From the NCBI GenBank assembly GCA_964598025.1, contig CAZRAU010000153.1, positions 1-5,035 of the forward strand: a stretch of DNA of 5,035 nt, written 5' to 3'. The translations under genes and the position numbers were made by a program. The notes under the pieces were generated by a model. The model was not told the DNA's origin. It did no database searches and was given only the letters and a program-made list of their open reading frames with translations. This document shows, piece by piece, positions 1 through 5,035 of the stretch (position 1 is the stretch's first letter; the number at the start of each line of letters is the position of its first letter). Origin of the DNA: JALGWN01 sp964598025 (GTDB lineage: Bacteria > Arandabacterota > Arandabacteria > Arandabacterales > Arandabacteraceae).

Positions 1-24
1 TTATAAAAAGGATGCGCCTCTTCT

Positions 25-804
25 TCATCCCGTCCACAACTTTCGGTTATACCTCTTGTTGATGAACTCGCTGCCGGTATCGGAGTTGATGCCCAGCATT
101 GGGAAGGGCAAGTTGGTCCTTACGTCCTTCAGGGCCTCGAAGGTCCAGACCTGGGCCTTGTTGCGCAGGCCCCTTATCTCTGTCCATCCCGTGGCGACGT
201 CGGTGGCGCTGAGGCTCTGGCAGAAGTCCCCTCGTGGGTTGCCCCCCTCATGGCCAACCAGATCCACCTGGAGGAAGCCGACATCGGCATCGTCCCAGTC
301 GGCGAAGGTACAGATCGGGATCTTGTACTTCAAGAGGCTCCCGGGTCTGGTCCCACTGCGACCTTTCAACTCCAGGCTTCGTCGATCACCGGCAAGCAAG
401 CGATCAGCCGTAGAGGCACTCATGGCACCAAGTAACTGTCGGACCTCATCTGAGATGTCTAACTCCTTCCATCTGAGAAGTACGGAGATCATCTCTTCCA
501 TGTTGGCCACAAGGCGCTTGCCGCAGGCGAAGTCCATGATGCCCCAGATCTTGCGCAGGGGGGCCAGGATCTCGGGCCCGTATTTCTTCTTCCTGCCGCG
601 CTCCTCAGCTCGACGACGTCTCTTCCTCGGCCGGTATTGTATCTTCGCAGAACCTCTCAAGAGACGCGCAGCATAGCAGCGGTTATAGCCGGTCAAAGCC
701 ACGAACTCATCAAGAAGTCCGCCCTTGTCCTTCTTCCCGGACCTCCGGTACCGCTTAGCCGCCTCTTTGACCACCGCCTTACGCGTCCTCATGTCCATCC
801 CCAT
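25..804 (-). CDS. DDE integrase-core transposase, C-terminally truncated and probably frameshifted
   Basis: This 259-residue protein would catalyse cut-and-paste or copy-out movement of its own element. The first ~60 residues are very basic and contain a helix-turn-helix-like stretch (LTGYNRCYAARLLRG, residues 37-51) for DNA binding, followed by a Lys/Arg-rich linker (58-74). The catalytic RNase H-like domain begins near residue 175. Asp181 (in QVDLVGH) and Asp242 (in NSDTGSEFIN) fit the first two acidic residues of the DDE triad. The third glutamate, expected about 35 residues after the second Asp, is missing because a TGA at 25-27 ends the frame 17 residues after Asp242. The neighbouring minus frame is open from about base 46 to the window edge and reads ...MKKRRILFI, which resembles the next segment of such proteins, so a one-base shift near 35-50 is likely. 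The ATG at 804 is chosen because AGGAGGT lies 7 bases upstream. In-frame ATGs at codons 3 and 5 are less well placed. Confidence 0.8.
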   Translation of the reverse strand: MGMDMRTRKAVVKEAAKRYRRSGKKDKGGLLDEFVALTGYNRCYAARLLRGSAKIQYRPRKRRRRAEERGRKKKYGPEILAPLRKIWGIMDFACGKRLVANMEEMISVLLRWKELDISDEVRQLLGAMSASTADRLLAGDRRSLELKGRSGTRPGSLLKYKIPICTFADWDDADVGFLQVDLVGHEGGNPRGDFCQSLSATDVATGWTEIRGLRNKAQVWTFEALKDVRTNLPFPMLGINSDTGSEFINKRYNRKLWTG

Positions 805-811
805 CTGCAGT

Positions 812-818
812 ACCTCCT
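812..818 (-). promoter_or_regulatory. Ribosome-binding site of the transposase gene
   Basis: The minus strand reads AGGAGGT here, a near-perfect Shine-Dalgarno, with 7 bases before the ATG at 804. It fixes that ATG as the start over the two in-frame ATGs that follow closely. Confidence 0.75.
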
Positions 819-860
819 GAGATCCGATTCCACCGATTCCCGGAGGTTATCCCACACATA

Positions 861-935
861 TTTCGAATACTTTTTATTTCTGAGGCAACGAACCCCTTTC
901 GAATACATTTATTATGAGTCAATTCGACCTCTTGA
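861..935. repeat. Two imperfect tandem copies of a ~36-base AT-rich repeat at the IS end
   Basis: TTTCGAATAC occurs exactly at 861-870 and again at 897-906. Both copies continue with a T/A-rich run and then TGAGGCAA (881-888) or TGAGTCAA (915-922), followed by CGAACC or CGACC. With small gaps the two units align over most of their length. Their place just upstream of a transposase gene, at the presumed end of the element, suggests subterminal transposase-binding sites. A separate 9-base tandem repeat (CCGATTCCA then CCGATTCCC, starting at 824 and 833) sits between these units and the ribosome-binding site. Confidence 0.6.
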
Positions 936-961
936 CCCCGCACATCGCAGCATGCTAATAT
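932..961 (+). promoter_or_regulatory. Possible sigma70-type promoter for the MATE-kinase-TldD operon
   Basis: TTGACC (932-937, five of six matches to the -35 consensus) is separated by 18 bases from TAATAT (956-961, four of six matches to the -10 consensus). Transcription would begin near 968, giving a leader of about 215 bases before the first gene. The -35 element lies at the very end of the second IS repeat copy, so it may have been supplied by the element. This is a consensus match only. Confidence 0.3.
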
Positions 962-1017
962 CCTCGATCTCAGGCCTGTGGACCACGGGACTTTACCGCT
1001 ACGGCAGCAGCAACCGA

Positions 1018-1168
1018 CGTAGGGCGCGGAGCCCTGACGCAACAAGCACGGGTACGGAGCGGAGCCGTTCGCCTCGTGGCGTCGTGACTCCTGCCGCGAC
1101 CAATCTGAGCCTGAACGGCGAGCGAACAGCGAGCGCAGCAAACCAGCGTTGGGATGGAACCCCGACGC
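1018..1168. repeat. GC-rich hairpin and repeat cluster in the operon leader
   Basis: Several pairings can be read directly. CGTAGGGC (1018-1025) pairs with GCCCTGACG (1031-1039) around the loop GCGGA, with one bulged G. A related 15-mer, ACGGAGCGGAGCCGT at 1054-1068, shares GCGGAGCC with it and forms a weaker hairpin. GCCGTTC (1064-1070) is exactly complementary to GAACGGC (1113-1119). GCGAGCG occurs twice, at 1118-1124 and 1129-1135. GCGTTGGG (1146-1153) pairs with CCCGACGC (1161-1168). This could be a dispersed GC-rich palindromic element, a structured mRNA leader, or both; no known riboswitch or RNA family was recognised. Confidence 0.4.
1146..1168 (+). promoter_or_regulatory. Eight-base-pair hairpin just upstream of the MATE ribosome-binding site
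   Basis: GCGTTGGG and CCCGACGC form an 8-bp stem (one G-U pair) around the 7-base loop ATGGAAC. It ends 3 bases before the GGGAG Shine-Dalgarno at 1172-1176. No T-run follows, so it is not a classical terminator. It would sit at the end of the leader, where it could shape ribosome access or mRNA stability. The function is inferred from position only. Confidence 0.35.
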
Positions 1169-1171
1169 GAC

Positions 1172-1176
1172 GGGAG
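1172..1176 (+). promoter_or_regulatory. Ribosome-binding site deciding the TTG start of the MATE gene
   Basis: GGGAG lies 8 bases before TTG at 1185-1187. The in-frame TTG at 1149 has no comparable Shine-Dalgarno, and its first codons fall in the hairpin. The GTG at 1176 overlaps the site itself. This favours 1185 as the start. Confidence 0.5.
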
Positions 1177-1184
1177 TGAGAGAA

Positions 1185-2537
1185 TTGGATCAAGAACAAC
1201 CCAAGTCGGGGCGTGACCTGACCAGGGGAAACATCCTGAGCAATGTGCTCTATATGGGCGTGCCATCCATGATCGGCTTCGCCGCCATGGTGGTTTATGG
1301 GCTGACCGACATGTTCTGGCTTGCGAGGGTGGGGACCGCGGAGGTTGCGGCGGTTACGCTGTTCGGCTCGGTCGCCATGGTCCTGGGTTCGATCAACTCC
1401 ATGGTGGGGTCGGGTTCGGTGGCCGTGATATCACGGCGCTACGGCGAGCGTGACGTCAAGGGCACCTGCAATGCGGCCGAGCAGACCCTGGTGATGAAGT
1501 TCGCCATGGGCATGGTGATGGGGCTGGCGGGCTATCTGGTGATCAAGCGCATTCTCGCCATCATGACCGACGATGTTGCCCTGGTGGACTTGGGTGCCTC
1601 ATACGGCAGGATATACTTCCTTGGGCTCCCCTTCATGTTCACCTCATACACCGTCTACACGGCCCTCCGGGGTGTCGGGGATGCCCCCAAGGCCATGGGC
1701 ATCATGCTCTTTTCCACCGGTCTCAACATGGTGCTCGACCCCATCCTTATTCTCAAGCTCCATCTCGGTGTTGAAGGGGCAGCCACCGCGACCGTGATAT
1801 CGGCGGTCTGCGGCGTGGGTGTGGGTGTTTGGATCATGAGGTCGGGCATGACCAACATCAGGATTCGGTTCAGGGCTTATCGCACCGACACGGCTGTGAT
1901 GGCTCAGATCCTCAAGATAGGTTTTCCGCCTTTCCTGGAGGCCATCGCCAGAAGCGTGTCGATGTGGCTTATTGCCATATTCGTGGCCTTCTACGGGACG
2001 GTGGTGGTGGCTTCCTACGGTATAAGCATGAGGATCATAGAATTGGGGATTGTCTTCGCCGTGGGTCTGGAGCTCGGTTCTTCCGCAATCGTGGGCCAGA
2101 GTATGGGCGCGGGCAAGCCCGATCGTGCTGCGTCCACGTCGCGCAAGGCGGCACTTGTGGCGCTGGGCATAACAGTTGTGCTTTCCGCGGTTGAGATAGT
2201 CTTCGCCAGGCAGATAATGGGTCTTTTCGGCAAGTCGGTGGAGGTCCAGGCCACGGGTGCGGTGGTGCTCGTCTATTTCGCCATCGGTCAGCCGTTCGTA
2301 TCCACTGCGATCGCTTTGTCATCGGCTTTCTATGGGTCGGGCAATACCTGGCCTCCGACCATAACCGGACTTCTATCGGCCTGGGTTTTCCAGATACCGC
2401 TCACCGCCGTTCTTGTCTATACTCTGGGGAAGCCGGCGTGGGCAATCTGGACGGTGATGATCATCACCCACGCCATCTACATGAGCCTGCTTGTGGTCTG
2501 GTTCAGGTTGGGACGCTGGAAGCACAGAAAGGTGTGA
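1185..2537 (+). CDS. MATE-family multidrug/toxin efflux transporter
   Basis: This 450-residue inner-membrane protein should export cationic or amphipathic compounds in exchange for H+ or Na+, as MATE (NorM/DinF-type) transporters do. The protein opens with the family's usual entry LTRGNIL (residues 12-18), then about 12 hydrophobic segments in two homologous halves. Recognisable family features are GLTDMFWLARVG in the first helix pair (39-50), GSGSVAVISRRYGERD (75-90) after the second helix, GLNMVLDPILI (179-189), and the matching second-half signature SSAIVGQSMGAGKPDRA (299-315). Length is normal for the family and the frame is intact. The TTG at 1185 is preferred over the TTG at 1149 because of GGGAG 8 bases upstream and because the extra 12 residues are not MATE-like. 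It is the first gene of the apparent operon, 18 bases before the kinase gene. The substrate cannot be read from sequence; an endogenous product of the neighbouring enzymes is as possible as a drug. Confidence 0.9.
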   Translation: MDQEQPKSGRDLTRGNILSNVLYMGVPSMIGFAAMVVYGLTDMFWLARVGTAEVAAVTLFGSVAMVLGSINSMVGSGSVAVISRRYGERDVKGTCNAAEQTLVMKFAMGMVMGLAGYLVIKRILAIMTDDVALVDLGASYGRIYFLGLPFMFTSYTVYTALRGVGDAPKAMGIMLFSTGLNMVLDPILILKLHLGVEGAATATVISAVCGVGVGVWIMRSGMTNIRIRFRAYRTDTAVMAQILKIGFPPFLEAIARSVSMWLIAIFVAFYGTVVVASYGISMRIIELGIVFAVGLELGSSAIVGQSMGAGKPDRAASTSRKAALVALGITVVLSAVEIVFARQIMGLFGKSVEVQATGAVVLVYFAIGQPFVSTAIALSSAFYGSGNTWPPTITGLLSAWVFQIPLTAVLVYTLGKPAWAIWTVMIITHAIYMSLLVVWFRLGRWKHRKV

Positions 2538-2555
2538 GCAAGGCGGGTTGATCTC

Positions 2556-3485
2556 TTGAAGGCTGACTCACGCAACTTCAAGTTCGATGTGGTCGGGATG
2601 GGTCTCAATGCGGTCGATCACATCTGTGTTATCCCCAGGTTTCCAGAGCATGATGAGAAACTCAAGATGGACGATTTCAGACGCACCGTGGGCGGGCAGG
2701 TGGCCAGTGCCCTGGTGGCATGCAGCCGCTGGGGGCTCAGGACCAAGTATATCGGCAAGGTGGGTGGGGACGAGATGGGTGCGTTTTCGCTTTCAAGCCT
2801 CGAGCAAGAGGGCATCGATGTTTCGGATGTCACACGCGTCGACGGGGCGCTCAACCAGTTTGCCTTCATCCTGGTCGATGCGCGGACGGGCGAGCGGACG
2901 ATCATCTGGAAACGGGACGAGCGCCTGGCGATATTGCCTGAGGAGGTGCGGGCCGATATCATAGGGCTGGGAAGATTCCTGCTCCTTGACGGCCACGATG
3001 CTCCGGCCGCGGCCCGGGCCGCAGTGCTGGCGCGCAATGCCGGGGTCACGGTGGTGCTCGATGCCGAGACGGTCAAACCGGGCACTCGCGACATGGTAGA
3101 GGCGGCGGATTATGTAGTCTGTGCCGGCGGGTTTCCGGGGGTCTTTACGGGTAAGTCCGGCTTGCGAGAGGCCCTCGTGGAGATAGAAGCCTCCGGCCCC
3201 CGGTGTGTGGTTGCGACCCTGGGCCGGGACGGCGCAGTGTGTCTTTCAGGTGAGGGTTTCTGCGAGTCGAAGGGTTTCAAGGTGGACTGTGTCGATTCAA
3301 CCGGCGCGGGCGATGTTTTCCACGGCGCCTTTATCTTCGGCCTTGCAAAGGCCTGGGACCTTGAGCGTATCCTCGATTTCTCCAATGCTGCCGCTGCCCT
3401 CAATTGTGCCGCCATAGGCGCACGCGGAGGCATCAAACCGGTGGAAGATATTTTTGACTTGATAGACAGCGGAGACAGGTGGTAA
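2556..3485 (+). CDS. PfkB/ribokinase-family carbohydrate (or nucleoside) kinase
   Basis: This 309-residue cytoplasmic enzyme should phosphorylate a sugar or nucleoside with ATP. The N-terminal strand and substrate-site region reads FDVVGMGLNAVD (10-21), then the Gly-Gly motif in TVGGQVASALVA (44-55) and YIGKVGGDEMG (65-75), which is PfkB signature 1. The C-terminal half has TLGRDGAV (221-228) and PfkB signature 2, DSTGAGDVFHGAF (247-259); Asp253 is the expected catalytic base, with the GAG anion hole before it. Length is normal and all core motifs are present, so it should be active. The usual GGxxxN is varied here (GGQVASA), and the substrate is not evident. The start is TTG at 2556, with a moderate AGGCGGG 8 bases upstream; the first ATG after it would cut off the first beta strand. 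It sits 18 bases after the MATE gene and 26 before tldD, so it is very probably co-transcribed with both. Confidence 0.9.
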   Translation: MKADSRNFKFDVVGMGLNAVDHICVIPRFPEHDEKLKMDDFRRTVGGQVASALVACSRWGLRTKYIGKVGGDEMGAFSLSSLEQEGIDVSDVTRVDGALNQFAFILVDARTGERTIIWKRDERLAILPEEVRADIIGLGRFLLLDGHDAPAAARAAVLARNAGVTVVLDAETVKPGTRDMVEAADYVVCAGGFPGVFTGKSGLREALVEIEASGPRCVVATLGRDGAVCLSGEGFCESKGFKVDCVDSTGAGDVFHGAFIFGLAKAWDLERILDFSNAAAALNCAAIGARGGIKPVEDIFDLIDSGDRW

Positions 3486-3511
3486 ATACTTGATCTTGAG
3501 AGGTAAGCAAT

Positions 3512-5014
3512 ATGAACCGTAGGGACTTCATCAAGGTGACCGCTCGCGGGAGCGCTTTCGCGATCGCCTCGCCCGCCCTGCTCAACCTGCTTTCGGGCGA
3601 CGCGGCGCTCTCGGCCGAGCTCGACGGCCTCAGTGATCCGGGAATCGCCGATAGCATGTCCAAAGTCCTTCGGACGGCACTTGCAAATGGCGGGCAGCAC
3701 GCGGACGTGTACCTGGAGGAGATCATAAAGACCGGCGTCAGACTGGTCGACGGCAAGGTGGAATCCGTGGATTACGGTGTCTATCGCGGGGGCGGTGTGC
3801 GGTTGGTTCATGACTGGAAGACCGGCTACGCCTATTGTGATTCCTGGGATGAGAAGCAGCTTGTGAGAGTGGCCGGCGTGGCCTCCAATCTCGCCCGTGG
3901 TGGAGAGGCGGCCGCAGTGGCCGATCTTGAGGGCCGGGAGGGACGGGGGGTGACCCGGTATGATATCCCGCCGGATGAGGTGGACGCCGGGAAGAAGATG
4001 GATGCTGTGGCGCTTGCCGACAGGGTGGCCCGCGCCTATGACCCCGCGATCAAGCAGGTCAAGATCAACTACACCGACGAGCTGAAACGTGTCCTTGTCT
4101 GCAATTCGCAGGGCGTGATGGTCCGCCAGGAGATCCCGTTGATATGGATCTCGATAGACACGCTTGCCGAGCGCGGTTCGGTACGTCATCCCGGCTACGT
4201 CCGGCGGAGCGCTAAGAAGGGCTTCGAGTATGTGACATCCGAGTTCATCGAAGAGACAGCCAGGGAGGCCGCCAGGCAGGCTGTGGATATGCTCGATGCG
4301 CGTGAAGCCCCGCGCGGGGAGATCCCCGTGATCATAGGGACCGGTGGGGGAGTCGTGTTTCATGAGGCAGTGGGGCATGGACTTGAGGCCGACGGGATCG
4401 AAAAGAGGACGTCTTTCTACACCGACCGGATGGGGGAGAAGGTGGGGTCGGACCGGATCACGATCGTGGAGGATGGATCACTGCCCAACATGCGCGGATC
4501 GTTCGACTTCGATGATGAGGGGACGCCGTCGCGGAGGAACGTGCTCATCGAAGACGGCATCCTCAAAGGTTATATGTACGATCTTCTGACCGCATGGAGG
4601 CTCAAGGCGCGGCCCACGGGCAATGGAAGGCGGGAGTCCTACAAGCACTATCCGCTTGTCAGGATGACCAACACCCTGCTTATGCCCGGTGACCTTGCAC
4701 CGGAGGAGATAATAGAGGATACTGCCACCGGCATTCTCACGAAACATCTTGGTGGGGGAGAAGTGGATACCACGACCGGAAATTTCACCTTCGGGATCAG
4801 GGAAGCCTACCTCATCGAGAACGGCAGGATCACAGCACCGGTGAGGGGCGCAACGCTCATAGGCAACGGTCCTGAGGTTCTCAAACGTATCGACATGGTG
4901 GGGAACGACCTCTCTTTCTGGCCGGGTACCTGCGGCAAGGGCCAATGGGTGCCTGTGACATCCGGAGCACCCACGCTGAGGATAACCAGCATCACCGTCG
5001 GTGGAAGAGGGTAA
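3512..5014 (+). CDS. tldD: TldD-family zinc metalloprotease with Tat signal peptide
   Basis: TldD is the catalytic subunit of the TldD/TldE(PmbA) protease, which degrades unfolded peptides and matures peptide antibiotics such as microcin B17. This 500-residue copy keeps the metal site: HEAVGH at 284-289 with Glu285 as the general base, the following GLEAD (290-294), and the late conserved Cys474 in GTCGKGQWVPV, the expected third metal ligand. The N-terminal substrate-channel domain is also recognisable (ADVYLEE 64-70, VDGKVESVDYGVYRGGGVRLV 79-99), as is the C-terminal TLRITSITVGG. Unlike the familiar E. coli protein (about 480 residues), it begins with MNRRDFIKVTARG, a twin-arginine motif at residues 3-4, then a hydrophobic stretch (about 14-28) and a possible Ala-x-Ala-like cleavage site near LSA|E (residue 35). 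This predicts export in folded form. The ATG at 3512 has GAGAGGT 7 bases upstream. It ends 12 bases before the next likely start, in operon with the kinase. Confidence 0.93.
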   Translation: MNRRDFIKVTARGSAFAIASPALLNLLSGDAALSAELDGLSDPGIADSMSKVLRTALANGGQHADVYLEEIIKTGVRLVDGKVESVDYGVYRGGGVRLVHDWKTGYAYCDSWDEKQLVRVAGVASNLARGGEAAAVADLEGREGRGVTRYDIPPDEVDAGKKMDAVALADRVARAYDPAIKQVKINYTDELKRVLVCNSQGVMVRQEIPLIWISIDTLAERGSVRHPGYVRRSAKKGFEYVTSEFIEETAREAARQAVDMLDAREAPRGEIPVIIGTGGGVVFHEAVGHGLEADGIEKRTSFYTDRMGEKVGSDRITIVEDGSLPNMRGSFDFDDEGTPSRRNVLIEDGILKGYMYDLLTAWRLKARPTGNGRRESYKHYPLVRMTNTLLMPGDLAPEEIIEDTATGILTKHLGGGEVDTTTGNFTFGIREAYLIENGRITAPVRGATLIGNGPEVLKRIDMVGNDLSFWPGTCGKGQWVPVTSGAPTLRITSITVGGRG

Positions 5015-5026
5015 GGGGGAACCGCT

Positions 5027-5035
5027 TTGGATGCC
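5027..5035 (+). CDS. Start of a further gene, cut by the window edge (possibly TldE/PmbA partner)
   Basis: GGGGGA at 5015-5020, directly after the tldD stop, is followed 6 bases later by TTG-GAT-GCC, and ATG also occurs at 5031. A ribosome-binding site with a nearby start so close behind tldD suggests another operon member. TldD genes are commonly followed by the gene for the non-catalytic partner TldE/PmbA, which makes that the first guess. Only three codons are visible, so the product cannot be identified from the sequence, and the start could be either codon. Confidence 0.35.

Larger units (their letters stand above)
1..937 (-). mobile_element. Insertion sequence, partial (3' part beyond the left window edge)
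   Basis: The stretch holds a DDE transposase gene on the minus strand plus its upstream flank with two AT-rich repeat copies (861 to about 935). That arrangement is typical of one end of an insertion sequence. The right boundary is set only approximately, at the end of the second repeat copy, because the other end lies outside the window and no terminal inverted repeat or target duplication can be matched. Base composition changes sharply here: bases 850-925 are AT-rich, while the DNA on either side is GC-rich. The IS family cannot be named with certainty; the protein belongs to the integrase-core (rve) DDE superfamily shared by IS3, IS21, IS481 and several unclassified groups. Confidence 0.7.
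938..1184. other. Intergenic region without a supported gene
   Basis: Nothing here looks protein-coding. The open frames crossing it on both strands are rich in Arg, Ser, Ala and Cys, carry no recognisable motif, and run through either the IS end or the MATE start. It contains a possible promoter -10 element, a small hairpin at 975-989, a GC-rich block of inverted and direct repeats from 1018 to 1168, and the ribosome-binding site of the MATE gene. No tRNA or rRNA fold was recognised. Confidence 0.6.

Noticed and set aside
56..676. A 206-codon plus-strand frame opposite the transposase
   Set aside because: It is the antisense shadow of the DDE domain, with no motif of its own; the minus-strand gene has a strong ribosome-binding site and catalytic residues.
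861..935. The two AT-rich repeat units as a minimal CRISPR array
   Set aside because: There are only two imperfect copies directly abutting each other with no spacers, next to a transposase gene.
975..989. Hairpin CCTGTG-GAC-CACGGG as a possible terminator
   Set aside because: The stem is short with one G-U pair, the loop is only 3 bases, and no T-run follows on either strand.
637..1179. A 180-codon plus-strand frame running from the transposase start region through the intergenic DNA
   Set aside because: It overlaps the antisense of the transposase N-terminus, crosses the IS repeats and hairpins, and its Arg/Ser-rich translation has no motif or convincing ribosome-binding site.
779..1266. 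Minus-strand frames (779-1141 and 970-1266) covering the intergenic region
   Set aside because: Their translations are Cys/Arg/Ser-rich low-information sequence without domains. They overlap the well-supported transposase or MATE starts and end in unrelated sequence.
3541..3554. CGCTC-GCGG-GAGCG hairpin at the start of tldD
   Set aside because: It lies inside the coding sequence of the signal peptide, is only 5 bp, and such pairs are expected by chance in GC-rich codons.
3110..4378. A 422-codon open frame on the minus strand opposite the kinase and tldD genes
   Set aside because: It lies antisense to two genes with clear family motifs, has no recognisable domain, and is rich in Pro, Arg, Ser and His as expected of a shadow frame in GC-rich DNA.

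Overview
The window is a GC-rich bacterial segment. A DDE-transposase insertion sequence on the minus strand fills the left end. To its right is a plus-strand operon of three complete genes, with a fourth probably starting at the right edge. Frequent AGG, AUA and UUG-start usage, GC-rich coding DNA, a Tat-type signal and a TldD protein would suit a Gram-negative anaerobe such as one of the Desulfobacterota (former Deltaproteobacteria). That assignment is a guess from composition and family content, not from a marker gene.

Layout. Bases 1 to about 937 are the insertion element. A transposase gene reads leftward from an ATG at 804 with a strong Shine-Dalgarno. Its DDE domain stops before the third acidic residue, and a neighbouring frame stays open to the window edge, so the gene is probably frameshifted or truncated. 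Its upstream flank holds two imperfect copies of a roughly 36-base AT-rich repeat (861 to about 935), which look like subterminal transposase-binding sites. Bases 938-1184 hold no convincing gene. They carry a possible outward promoter at the element/host boundary (932-961) and a GC-rich segment with several hairpins (1018-1168), ending just before the first ribosome-binding site of the operon.

The operon. A 12-helix MATE-family efflux transporter (1185-2537) is followed after 18 bases by a PfkB/ribokinase-family sugar or nucleoside kinase (2556-3485). After 26 bases comes a TldD-type metalloprotease (3512-5014) with an intact HExxxH motif and the conserved late cysteine. A ribosome-binding site and a UUG codon right after tldD suggest that another gene begins at 5027; the usual neighbour would be the partner subunit TldE/PmbA. 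Tight spacing and the absence of any terminator imply co-transcription.

The most notable point is that this TldD starts with a twin-arginine signal peptide, so it is probably exported folded, whereas the characterised E. coli TldD/TldE protease is cytoplasmic. No rRNA, tRNA or CRISPR array is visible. I see no clearly new defence or mobile system here. The unusual aspects are the exported TldD, its company with a MATE exporter and a kinase, and the IS-abutting, structured leader of the operon.
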